DNA of 23,057 bases from Candidatus Roizmanbacteria bacterium (GTDB lineage Bacteria; Patescibacteriota; Microgenomatia; UBA1406; GWC2-37-13): NCBI GenBank assembly GCA_024653985.1, contig JANLIS010000010.1, positions 1-23,057 of the forward strand, read 5' to 3'. The translations under genes and the position numbers were made by a program. The notes beneath the pieces were generated by a model. It did no database searches. It saw only the letters and a program-made list of their open reading frames with translations, and was not told the origin of the DNA. Below, in pieces: positions 1 to 5,358 of the stretch (position 1 is its first letter; the number at the start of each line of letters is the position of its first letter).

Positions 1-10
1 GATCAGAAAT

Positions 11-39
11 AGAGTGGTAGAGTAACCCGCTCTTTTTTT
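11..39 (+). terminator. Rho-independent terminator of an off-window upstream gene
   Basis: A 7-bp stem pairs AGAGTGG (11-17) with CCGCTCT (27-33), with one G-U pair and a 9-base loop. A run of seven T (33-39) overlaps the stem end. The orientation implies a plus-strand gene ending just left of the window. The AGAGTGG arm faintly resembles a T-box antiterminator, but nothing else of a T-box leader can be seen here. Confidence 0.7.
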
Positions 40-80
40 GTCATCTGTACCCCTGTACGTTTACTGTTTTGGGTTGTTAT

Positions 81-195
81 TGTCATCCTCGTGAAGACGG
101 GGATCCAATCTATAATCACTTCTTATTAAAATGTTTATTTAGCTTGGATTCCCGCCGGAGCCTGCCCTCGACTCTGATCGGGGGCGGGAATGACA
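81..195. repeat. REPIN/MITE-like GC-rich palindromic element
   Basis: The element begins TGTCAT and ends ATGACA, so its termini are inverted repeats. The left half holds a hairpin, ATCCTCGT (84-91) with ACGGGGAT (97-104). The right half holds TTGGATTCCCGCC (144-156) with GGCGGGAATGACA (183-195), and inside it CCCTCGA with TCGGGGG. Two GC-rich hairpins in inverted orientation around an AT-rich core is the architecture of REP doublets (REPINs). A related single hairpin lies at 3422-3450. An ORF running through this stretch (69-254) is only a translation of the repeat. Bases 40-299 show nothing else I can support. Confidence 0.65.
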
Positions 196-299
196 TAAAT
201 ATATTTTTTCATATACCCTTCTTTGCCTACTTTATGCTACTATTACAACTATAGTTATTATTTGTAACTGACAAATTTGTTACGGTTCCCTTTAATATT

Positions 300-527
300 A
301 TGGAAACAATTATTTATTGTTCAAAAAAGGTCGTTGGAAAACTCTCAAGTTATACGGAACTTCCTCAATTTATTGTCAATGGATTTCCTTGTTGTCCTTT
401 ACAATCACCTGGAGCTGTATTGAATAAAATTAACTGCACTAAATGTGAGCCGGCAACTTATGTTGAAATGGAGCAAAAAATAAAGAACTCAGTTCAGGTA
501 CTTAATATAAAACCTTCAGGGTTTTAG
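300..527 (+). CDS. Hypothetical 75-residue Cys-containing protein
   Basis: I do not recognise this protein. It is 75 residues long with an ordinary composition, a YCSKK start region, a CC pair in the middle and a CTKC motif near residue 46, so a small metal- or disulfide-stabilised fold is possible but unproven. There is no signal peptide or membrane segment. Upstream, CTGACA (268-273) and TTTAAT (291-296) are 17 bases apart, but the -10 box lies only 3 bases before ATG, so transcription from it would begin inside the start codon. That spacing differs from the neighbouring genes and lowers confidence. It lies between a repeat element and the glucosaminidase gene, on the same strand as the latter. 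It could be a chance ORF. Confidence 0.4.
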   Translation: METIIYCSKKVVGKLSSYTELPQFIVNGFPCCPLQSPGAVLNKINCTKCEPATYVEMEQKIKNSVQVLNIKPSGF

Positions 528-549
528 TTATAAAAGGCCTTTCTTTCTA

Positions 550-578
550 TTGATTTTCGTGTTCGTTTCCTCTATATT
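550..578 (+). promoter_or_regulatory. Sigma-70-type promoter of the 585 gene, leaderless
   Basis: The -35 box TTGATT (550-555) and -10 box TATATT (573-578) are separated by 17 bases. Exactly six bases separate the -10 hexamer from ATG at 585, which places +1 on the A of the start codon. A leaderless mRNA is predicted. Confidence 0.7.
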
Positions 579-584
579 GGAATT

Positions 585-1187
585 ATGATTCGAAAGGTAA
601 CAATTCTTTTTCTAGTTTATTTATTTCTCAATATTTTAAATCTATTCTTGATAGACAAGGCTTTTGCTTATTCTAATACCCGTAGGGATTTTGACCAAGT
701 TTTAGGTGAGATTTCGGACAGAAAAAATAATAGTAGTAATTACCAATTTACTGCTTCATATAAGGCAGATTTATCCGATGGGTATACGGCCGAAATTAAA
801 CCGGGAGACGCTCGGGCCGCCAATCTGAAAGCATTCCTACGTAAATATAACTCTGATCTTTATAATCATACTGATAAGATAATCGAGGTTTCAGACAAAT
901 ACGGATTTGATTACCGTCTACTTCCTGCGATTGCTATGCAGGAATCAAATCTTTGCCGTCTCATACCGGAAAATTCATTTAACTGTTGGGGTTGGGGAAT
1001 TTATGGTACGACTGTAACCAGGTTTGAGTCATATGATGAAGCTATTGAAACTGTGGGAAGGGGGATCAAAAAGAATTATATTGATGAGGGGCTAGTAACG
1101 GCTTCTGCGATCATGGCTAAATATACTCCGTCATCAAATGGAAGTTGGCAACATGGGGTAAATACTTTTTTGAAGGCCCTGGAATAA
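585..1187 (+). CDS. Secreted glucosaminidase-like (lysozyme-fold) cell wall hydrolase
   Basis: A 200-residue protein with an N-terminal hydrophobic signal segment (about residues 5-28, ending in AFA, a plausible signal peptidase site). The C-terminal half resembles bacterial glucosaminidase/lysozyme-like domains: LLPAIAMQES (112-121) holds the candidate catalytic Glu120, followed by the NCWGWGIYG core and a helical region typical of the fold. It is likely exported and acts on peptidoglycan glycan strands. A paralogue with the same motif order is encoded on the opposite strand at 2818-3381. The start is supported by a promoter whose -10 box ends six bases before ATG. The gene converges on the DUF5660-like gene across a palindromic repeat. 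The domain call rests on motifs, not a search; cleavage specificity is unknown. Confidence 0.7.
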   Translation: MIRKVTILFLVYLFLNILNLFLIDKAFAYSNTRRDFDQVLGEISDRKNNSSNYQFTASYKADLSDGYTAEIKPGDARAANLKAFLRKYNSDLYNHTDKIIEVSDKYGFDYRLLPAIAMQESNLCRLIPENSFNCWGWGIYGTTVTRFESYDEAIETVGRGIKKNYIDEGLVTASAIMAKYTPSSNGSWQHGVNTFLKALE

Positions 1188-1306
1188 ATTTCTAATTACT
1201 AATTATTCTAATTAACCTAAACAATTTCCAAATTCCAATTTTTCAATTGGTAATTGAGACCTGGTTATTTTTTAGAAATTAGATCAATTAGGTTAATTAG
1301 GTCAAT
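1188..1306. repeat. AT-rich palindromic repeat, family B copy 1
   Basis: Imperfect inverted repeat filling the space between two convergent genes. Its reverse complement matches the stretch at 10096-10200: both share the run of CTAATTAACCTAATTGATCT, the TTTCTAAAAAAT core and the AATTGGAATTTGGAAATTG arm. One copy is inverted relative to the other. The transcript could fold into a long hairpin on either strand, so it may act as a bidirectional terminator here. Confidence 0.65.
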
Positions 1307-1927
1307 TTACTGAACTGATCTTGAGTTAGAAAGCTCCTGGGACATTGAATATTGAGTTCCTGATTTTTTACTTCGGACTGCAAAAGCAGAGCCTCTTTTT
1401 TTCTTTTTATTCATTAGGGCACTTAACCAAGTTTTTGATTCTCCTACCTTAGCTCGTAGAGTCCTCAAAATATTCAGGACTAATTCTAAGAAACGAATAT
1501 GGTAGATCCCCGGTTTCTCTGGTAAGCCATTAATTGTTAAATTTTCAACATCTTTGACATCGTTAATAAGGGAAGCATCGGCTTTCTTGATCATATCGAT
1601 TTCCTTTTTAATCGCCTCGGTTAATTCTTGAATTTGTTTTTTTATTAGAGTAGACTCGTAATATTCTTGGTAATTAAAGATTTTAACTTCCTGTTTACCG
1701 GTTTTTACTTTAGAAGTTTCCTTTTTAAAGTTAAATTCCTGACCTAAATTATCATCTTCATGGTCGTCCTGATCACCGAAGAATTGATCCAGCATTCCGC
1801 CGCCGATGTTTCCAAAAGCGTTTGCGGTATTTTTAGCAGTAGAAGTACCCAAATCACGAAGAGTTTCGAGAGGATTCTTTGCCGGATCGTTTTGGCTTTT
1901 TACCTTTGTATTCTGCATTTTTGCCAT
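1307..1927 (-). CDS. DUF5660-like conserved protein
   Basis: A 206-residue soluble protein. The N-terminus carries KNPLETLRDLG (about 18-28), followed by a Gly/Asp-rich stretch, a helical coiled-coil-like middle rich in Lys/Glu/Ile (about 95-120), the motif KPGIYHIRFLE (137-147), a helix ending in SKTWLSALMNKKKKRG, and a polar tail with SGTQY. This motif order matches what I remember of DUF5660, a family of unknown function seen mainly in Microgenomates. No catalytic site or membrane segment is visible. It starts 12 bases after the trigger factor stop codon, on the same strand, and has its own promoter inside the end of that gene. Function is not inferred. Confidence 0.65.
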   Translation of the reverse strand: MAKMQNTKVKSQNDPAKNPLETLRDLGTSTAKNTANAFGNIGGGMLDQFFGDQDDHEDDNLGQEFNFKKETSKVKTGKQEVKIFNYQEYYESTLIKKQIQELTEAIKKEIDMIKKADASLINDVKDVENLTINGLPEKPGIYHIRFLELVLNILRTLRAKVGESKTWLSALMNKKKKRGSAFAVRSKKSGTQYSMSQELSNSRSVQ

Positions 1928-1933
1928 GCCTAT

Positions 1934-1962
1934 ATTTTACTACAGGCTAATCAGATAGTCAA
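1934..1962 (-). promoter_or_regulatory. Promoter of the DUF5660-like gene, inside the 3' end of tig
   Basis: Read on the minus strand: -35 TTGACT (1957-1962), 17-base spacer, -10 TAAAAT (1934-1939), then exactly six bases to ATG at 1927. The -35 box and most of the spacer are within the last codons of trigger factor. A leaderless transcript is predicted. Confidence 0.7.
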
Positions 1963-2815
1963 GTGTCTTTTGTTTTCTTAATATAGTTGCATAGTAATAG
2001 CTGTTCTGTTCAGCCGTCTTTCTTTCTTTCTCATCTTTTATGTTGACAAATAGCTTATCTAGATCTGCTTGTTCTACCTTTAAGTTCTCTTTATCGGCGA
2101 CCTCTGCAAGAATAAACTCTAATTTATAGGTATCTTCTGTTTCCTTTTTAAATTGAGCTTTAAGGCTGTCCATGGTCAAATTCTTTGATTTTAAGTACTT
2201 TTCTGTGGTCAAACCAATCTTTTGTATCTCGTCTATTAAATGAGTCAGGCGATGATTGACCTCATCATCAATGACAAGATCTGAAACTTCAATCTTAGAT
2301 TCATTTAACAAAGCCGTCAAAACTTCATTTAGAAGTTGATTTTTATCCTCTTCTGGTTTTTTTGCTCCGCCAGCTGGCGGATTATCCTTTCCAGGAACCC
2401 AAATACTCGATTTTTTTACTTTAGCCTTAACGTCTTTTATAACTTTCTTATAGTCTCCGAGGGTTATGGTTGGTTTTTCGGCCAAAACGATCTTTATCTG
2501 CCAATCCTCGCCTTCTTTAGCTTTGACTAAATCTACCTTGGGTGAAATTATTGGCTTTAATCCTTCTTTGGTTAAAACTTCCTGGTAAATGCGGGAGATC
2601 ATCTTTTGAGCCAGTTCCTGATATACAACCTCTTTAGTAAGGTGTTTTTTAGCTATTTCACTAGGAACCTTTCCTTGTCTGAATCCTTCAACGGTAAGAT
2701 TTTTTTGTAGTCTTGAAAATGCCTCGGTTTCTTCTTTTTTTACGTCTGCTTTAGGCACGTCTACGATCAATTGGGTTGTATTTTTTGGAAGTTTCTCCTT
2801 TTTATAGCTATACAT
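1940..2815 (-). CDS. tig: Trigger factor lacking the PPIase domain
   Basis: A 291-residue chaperone that would bind the ribosome near the exit tunnel and shield nascent chains. The N-terminal ribosome-binding domain contains the signature GFRQGKVP (44-51). Canonical trigger factors are about 430 residues with an FKBP-type PPIase domain near 150-245. Here the N-terminal domain ends near residue 130 and a short Pro/Gly linker (about 136-158) leads straight into the SurA-like helical C-terminal domain (about 160-291). The linker residues NPPAGG are encoded by a perfect 16-base palindrome (2366-2381). The gene starts 2 bases past the stop of the upstream glucosaminidase-like gene and has its own promoter. 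Ribosome binding and chaperone activity are expected; prolyl isomerase activity is not. Confidence 0.88.
   Translation of the reverse strand: MYSYKKEKLPKNTTQLIVDVPKADVKKEETEAFSRLQKNLTVEGFRQGKVPSEIAKKHLTKEVVYQELAQKMISRIYQEVLTKEGLKPIISPKVDLVKAKEGEDWQIKIVLAEKPTITLGDYKKVIKDVKAKVKKSSIWVPGKDNPPAGGAKKPEEDKNQLLNEVLTALLNESKIEVSDLVIDDEVNHRLTHLIDEIQKIGLTTEKYLKSKNLTMDSLKAQFKKETEDTYKLEFILAEVADKENLKVEQADLDKLFVNIKDEKERKTAEQNSYYYATILRKQKTLDYLISL
2366..2381. repeat. GC-rich palindrome inside the tig coding sequence
   Basis: TCCGCCAGCTGGCGGA is a perfect 16-base palindrome within an AT-rich gene. It encodes NPPAGG in the interdomain linker. The same GGATCCGCC / GGCGGAT arms recur in the intergenic hairpin cluster at 3482-3540, which suggests insertion of a dispersed repeat in frame. 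Confidence 0.6.
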
Positions 2816-2817
2816 CG

Positions 2818-3381
2818 TTATAATTGTACAGGAAATTGATTTGAAAGCAACGACAATTTATCTTCTTCTTTCTTAAATTGGTCTCGAATATTGTTTACTC
2901 TGACAGCCCAAGTTGGACTTTCCGAATAAATAGGTCCAATCTGATCAACTGTTAAGGCTCCTTTATTTAAATAACCTTTTCTTAAACCTTTTGCCACAGT
3001 ATCAATACCTTGGTCCCAAGAGTCAAACATCATATATCCACGATCCCAACCGAAGGCATTATGAGAGTTTGGCCAAATAAACTTTCCAAAGGTCGATTCA
3101 AGACCAGCGATAGAAGGTAAAAGATAACAGTCTATTTGGTATTTTATACAGGCTTTAATAAATGAATCGCTTTCTTCACTCATTGGTGAATCGTACTTTT
3201 TTAATACCGTTTCAATAGCTATCTTCATTTTATTTTGGCGAAGAAGCTCAATGTCATTAGTACTTATAAATGAATTATAAACCAAAGGAGCTGATGCACC
3301 GGCCATAATTTCGGCCTTCACAGGAGTAGCCGAGAGAAAAAGAAAAAGGGCAAATAAAGTTAAGGCGATTAAATTCTTCAT
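2818..3381 (-). CDS. Secreted glucosaminidase-like protein, paralogue of the 585 gene
   Basis: A 187-residue protein with a signal peptide (about residues 1-23, ending VKA). The fold motif LLPSIAGLESTFGKF (87-101) contains candidate catalytic Glu95, followed by NAFGWDRGY and the conserved region with GIDTVAKGLRKGYLNKG. The order and spacing match the protein at 585-1187 (GLRKGYLNKGALT against GIKKNYIDEGLVT). A role in peptidoglycan turnover outside the cytoplasmic membrane is likely. It is first in the minus-strand group with tig and the DUF5660-like gene. I see no convincing -10 box within 10 bases of ATG, unlike the neighbours; transcription may come from the orphan promoter at 3634-3662 through a long structured leader. 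Confidence 0.65.
   Translation of the reverse strand: MKNLIALTLFALFLFLSATPVKAEIMAGASAPLVYNSFISTNDIELLRQNKMKIAIETVLKKYDSPMSEESDSFIKACIKYQIDCYLLPSIAGLESTFGKFIWPNSHNAFGWDRGYMMFDSWDQGIDTVAKGLRKGYLNKGALTVDQIGPIYSESPTWAVRVNNIRDQFKKEEDKLSLLSNQFPVQL
2823..2850 (-). promoter_or_regulatory. Promoter of tig
   Basis: On the minus strand: -35 TTGCTT (2845-2850), 16-base spacer, -10 TACAAT (2823-2828), then seven bases to ATG. It lies in the last codons of the upstream glucosaminidase-like gene. The -35 sequence and spacer length are the same as in the threonine leader promoter at 5205. Confidence 0.6.
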
Positions 3382-3421
3382 AATATTTTGGTTACTTATT
3401 TAATTTGTAATTCGATTCCTA

Positions 3422-3450
3422 TGTCATTCCCGCGGAGGCGGGAATCCAGT
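3422..3450. repeat. REP-like GC-rich hairpin
   Basis: TGTCATTCCCGC and GCGGGAATCCA flank a four-base loop (GGAG), giving an 8-bp GC-rich stem. The TGTCATTCCCGC end matches the outer end of the element at 81-195. The 449-base gap 3382-3830 contains no gene I can support; it holds this hairpin, the cluster at 3482-3577, the terminator and promoter at 3579-3662, and a long AT-rich palindrome. Confidence 0.65.
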
Positions 3451-3481
3451 CCTATAATTTCTTTAGTTGGTTTTGTCTTAA

Positions 3482-3577
3482 TGGATCCGCCATTTCTTCC
3501 CTTTCGCCTTGACGGCTCAAGGAGCGAAAAAAGGCGGATTTGAGTCCGTATTTCCAACTTCGTTGGAAACGGACTCA
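3482..3577. repeat. Cluster of strong nested hairpins
   Basis: Two adjacent structures. The first pairs ATCCGCC (3485-3491) with GGCGGAT (3533-3539), and inside it TTTCGC with GCGAAA and CTTGA with TCAAG around a CGGC loop. The second pairs TGAGTCCG (3541-3548) with CGGACTCA (3570-3577) and TTTCCAAC (3551-3558) with GTTGGAAA (3562-3569), 16 bp in all with a two-base bulge and a three-base loop. Read on either strand these would be very stable RNA hairpins. An ORF through this stretch (3396-3578, minus) appears to be only repeat translation. Confidence 0.6.
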
Positions 3578-3578
3578 T

Positions 3579-3624
3579 AAAAAAAATCCTAAAGCTTTTC
3601 TAAAAATTAGAAGAACCTTAGGAT
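3579..3624 (-). terminator. Terminator-like hairpin directly after an orphan promoter
   Basis: On the minus strand ATCCTAA (3624-3618) pairs with TTAGGAT (3592-3586), continued by G-U-rich pairs and the inner stem TTCTAA/TTAGAA with a TTT loop, about 18 bp with one mismatch. Seven T follow (3585-3579). The predicted start site of the promoter at 3634-3662 is near 3627, so a transcript ending here would be about 50 nt and almost entirely hairpin. It could be a small RNA, or an early terminator in the leader of the gene at 2818-3381. Confidence 0.6.
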
Positions 3625-3633
3625 CTAGGAGGT

Positions 3634-3662
3634 ATTATAGCAGATAACTATAGGTATGTCAA
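3634..3662 (-). promoter_or_regulatory. Perfect-consensus sigma-70 promoter with no gene directly downstream
   Basis: Minus strand: TTGACA (3662-3657), a 17-base spacer and TATAAT (3639-3634), all at consensus. It is the best match to the sigma-70 consensus I found in the window. Downstream on the same strand are a terminator-like hairpin and a cluster of hairpins, with the first gene start 246 bases away (3381). Confidence 0.75.
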
Positions 3663-3685
3663 CAATCATTTAGTAAAACCTATAA

Positions 3686-3815
3686 GAATAACAAATCACC
3701 AATAACAAACATCAATTGAATTTTAAATAACAAATATCAAATGTCAAAAAAGTTTTGTTATTGATTATTTGTAATTTGTTATTCAATTGTTATTTGTGTT
3801 TTGTTATTTGTCATT
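3686..3815. repeat. AT-rich palindromic repeat, family A copy 1 (inverted)
   Basis: About 130 bases of AATAACAAA / TTTGTTATT units arranged as one long imperfect inverted repeat. Its reverse complement matches the copies at 18446-18569 and 20920-21043, including the AAAACACAAATAA and CAATTGATGTTTGTTATTGG segments. This copy ends just before the -10 box of mtaB, so it supplies the upstream part of that promoter. Confidence 0.75.
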
Positions 3816-3818
3816 TAG

Positions 3819-3824
3819 TATAAT
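3819..3824 (+). promoter_or_regulatory. -10 box of the mtaB promoter, leaderless
   Basis: TATAAT, with exactly six bases to the mtaB ATG. No good -35 box is visible at 16-18 bases; the best candidate, TTGTGT (3794-3799), has a 19-base spacer and lies inside the family A repeat. Confidence 0.6.
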
Positions 3825-3830
3825 CTAGCC

Positions 3831-5120
3831 ATGAATAAGGCTACATTTTACACCTACAGTTTTGGCTGCCGGGTAAATCAAGCAGAAAAGGAAGTGATCG
3901 ATTATGAGATGCAAAAAAATGGTTTTAGCCTTAAAAAAGAGCTGTCGGACATATCTGTGATAAATACTTGTGCAATCACCCACAAAGCTGAGCGTGAGGC
4001 TAAGCAACTTATTTTTAGGCTCAAACGGGAGAATCCTAAAGGGCAAGTTGTTGTAACAGGTTGTTCAGCAACTTATTGGAAAAAGAACAGACTACTCAAA
4101 GATCTTCCGATAGACTTGTTAGTAGACAATATCAACAAAGAGTTTCTAGTTAAATTAATTAAAAATAGATTGTCTGGCCAAGCTAGTTCTAACCTCCGAG
4201 GTCAGAATTCGATTGGCAATGACAAGTACTTGAACTCAAGAAGGGCGCTTTTTAAAATCCAAGACGGGTGTCAAAGATTTTGTACCTATTGTATTGTCCC
4301 ATATCTGCGAGGAACTCCAAAGTCAACCAAAATTAGCAACATAGTCTCACGGATAAATAAGTATCCCAATCTCCAAGAAGCTATTTTGACGGCTATCAAC
4401 ACGGAGGCATTTGGTTTGGATAGTGGTGAAACATTAATACAGCTTACCGAGTCAGTTTTATCAGGTACCATTGTTCCAAGAATAAGTTTTGGTTCAATCC
4501 ACCCTTGGAGCATCAATGAAGAATTTTTTACATATTATAAAAAGATCTTGCCAATTAGCCGTTTAGTTAATTTTTTTCATGTACCTATTCAATCAGGTTC
4601 AAACAAAACATTAAGCTTAATGAAAAGAGGATATACTCGCGAAGAAATGATGCTGAAATTGAAAAAGTTACAGGAACTTAACCCACTTGCCTTAATTGCT
4701 ACAGATGTTATTGTCGGTTTTCTTGATGAATCAAAAAAAGACTTCACGGAAACAGTAGATTTCTTGAAGAGATCGCCCATATCAAAATTTCACATATTTA
4801 GATTTTCTAATAGAGATAATACCGCCGCACATTACATAGCGAAAAACTTAAAGGAACCTTCTTCTTCAGAAAAAATGCGGAGAGCAAAAATATTAGCAAA
4901 ATTAGGGATGGTGAAATATATAGATTTTTTAAAAAAAAATATTGGAAGAATATCGCCATCATTATTTTTAGGCAATAGGGATCATGGTTATCAAGAAGCC
5001 CTTGCAGATAATCAAATACCTGTATTGGTCAAAACAAACAAAGATCTTAACGGACAATTAAAAAAAATAAAAATTTTGGAATATAAAAAAGGTAAGTTAT
5101 TTGGTAAAATTGTCTCATAG
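3831..5120 (+). CDS. mtaB: tRNA methylthiotransferase, MtaB/MiaB family
   Basis: A 429-residue radical-SAM enzyme expected to add a 2-methylthio group to t6A37 of ANN-decoding tRNAs. The N-terminal UPF0004 domain has FGCRVNQAE (11-19) and the three auxiliary-cluster cysteines Cys13, Cys47 (in NTCAITHKAE) and Cys78. The radical-SAM motif is C147-x3-C151-x2-C154. The NTC-x-(I/V)-THKA form fits MtaB better than MiaB or RimO. Length is normal for the family. The ATG at 3831 is preceded by TATAAT at leaderless spacing. The last base of the TAG stop is the first base of the tRNA-Val gene, so the mRNA and tRNA are probably one transcript separated by RNase P. It is a tRNA-modification gene next to a tRNA, although Val tRNA is not an expected substrate. 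Confidence 0.9.
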   Translation: MNKATFYTYSFGCRVNQAEKEVIDYEMQKNGFSLKKELSDISVINTCAITHKAEREAKQLIFRLKRENPKGQVVVTGCSATYWKKNRLLKDLPIDLLVDNINKEFLVKLIKNRLSGQASSNLRGQNSIGNDKYLNSRRALFKIQDGCQRFCTYCIVPYLRGTPKSTKISNIVSRINKYPNLQEAILTAINTEAFGLDSGETLIQLTESVLSGTIVPRISFGSIHPWSINEEFFTYYKKILPISRLVNFFHVPIQSGSNKTLSLMKRGYTREEMMLKLKKLQELNPLALIATDVIVGFLDESKKDFTETVDFLKRSPISKFHIFRFSNRDNTAAHYIAKNLKEPSSSEKMRRAKILAKLGMVKYIDFLKKNIGRISPSLFLGNRDHGYQEALADNQIPVLVKTNKDLNGQLKKIKILEYKKGKLFGKIVS

Positions 5121-5193
5121 GACGATTAGCTCAGTTGGCTAGAGCGTTACATTGACATTGTAAAGGTCACAGGTTCAAGTCCTGTATCGTCCA
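5120..5193 (+). tRNA. tRNA-Val (anticodon GAC)
   Basis: A full cloverleaf: acceptor GGACGAT/ATCGTCC, D-arm GCTC/GAGC, anticodon stem TTACA/TGTAA with loop TTGACAT (anticodon GAC, reads GUC/GUU), five-base variable loop, T-arm ACAGG-TTCAAGT-CCTGT, and discriminator A at 5193. CCA is not encoded (CAAAAA follows), so it must be added by a nucleotidyltransferase. The first acceptor base is the last base of the mtaB stop codon. It lies directly upstream of the threonine leader promoter. Confidence 0.95.
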
Positions 5194-5204
5194 CAAAAAA
5201 TCCC

Positions 5205-5232
5205 TTGCTTTTCAAAAATATAGGTGTATATT
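5205..5232 (+). promoter_or_regulatory. Promoter of the threonine leader / tdh operon
   Basis: -35 TTGCTT (5205-5210), 16-base spacer, -10 TATATT (5227-5232), then exactly six bases to the leader peptide ATG at 5239. The predicted +1 is the A of that ATG. Confidence 0.65.
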
Positions 5233-5238
5233 TATTTT

Positions 5239-5286
5239 ATGAAAATGAATTTAAATGTTAACAACACAACTACCACTCTCTTTTAG
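5239..5286 (+). CDS. Threonine leader peptide (attenuation peptide)
   Basis: A 15-codon ORF, MKMNLNVNNTTTTLF, stop TAG. Four consecutive Thr codons (ACA ACT ACC ACT, 5266-5277) follow two Asn codons. Three different Thr codons are used, which argues for selection on the amino acid rather than a DNA repeat. The last Thr codons and the Leu codon overlap arm 1 of an attenuator, and the stop codon touches arm 2, as in known amino-acid leader peptides. The predicted transcript begins on its AUG. It resembles in principle the E. coli thr leader peptide, but the sequence is unrelated and the operon below is different. It was found from the sequence and cannot be confirmed without homologues. Confidence 0.65.
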   Translation: MKMNLNVNNTTTTLF

Positions 5287-5335
5287 GAGGGTGTTTTTTG
5301 CGTAAAGTTTACCCTCCGAAAGGAGGGCTTTTTTT
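5274..5335 (+). promoter_or_regulatory. Threonine transcription attenuator with alternative hairpins
   Basis: Four arms can be drawn: arm 1 CACTCTC (5274-5280), arm 2 GGAGGGTG (5286-5293), arm 3 ACCCTCC (5311-5317), arm 4 GGAGGG (5322-5327). Arm 1 pairs with arm 2 (7 bp, one G-U). Arm 2 pairs with arm 3 (GGAGGGT/ACCCTCC, 7 bp perfect, antiterminator). Arm 3 pairs with arm 4 (6 GC-rich bp, GAAA loop, then seven T: terminator). The 1:2 hairpin is also followed by six T. A ribosome stalled on the Thr codons would cover arm 1 and free arm 2 for 2:3 pairing; one that reaches the stop would cover arm 2 and allow 3:4. Predicted outcome: read-through into tdh-kbl-thrS when charged tRNA-Thr is scarce. 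Confidence 0.7.
5312..5335 (+). terminator. Intrinsic terminator of the threonine attenuator
   Basis: CCCTCC (5312-5317), GAAA tetraloop, GGAGGG (5322-5327), C, then seven T. It lies 23 bases before the tdh ATG and after a leader peptide gene, so it must be conditional for the operon to be expressed. Confidence 0.85.
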
Positions 5336-5358
5336 GTTATAAATTATAAGAAATCAAA

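Noticed and set aside
1..39. T-box leader end
   Set aside because: AGAGTGG resembles the T-box motif, but the specifier loop is outside the window and the visible hairpin is explained as a simple terminator.
69..254. 61-codon ORF on the plus strand
   Set aside because: It is a translation of the GC-rich palindromic element at 81-195.
509..542. Terminator after the 75-codon ORF
   Set aside because: AAAACC/GGTTTT and AAAGGCCTTT are weak or loop-less palindromes without a U tract.
3396..3578. 60-codon ORF on the minus strand after the orphan promoter
   Set aside because: It is made of repeat hairpins (the LDSRLRGND stretch is a typical translation of TCATTCCCGC repeats); no protein-like conservation is expected.
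3686..3815. CRISPR array
   Set aside because: The AATAACAAA units are irregular, form one large palindrome and have no spacers of constant length; the same applies to the other A copies.
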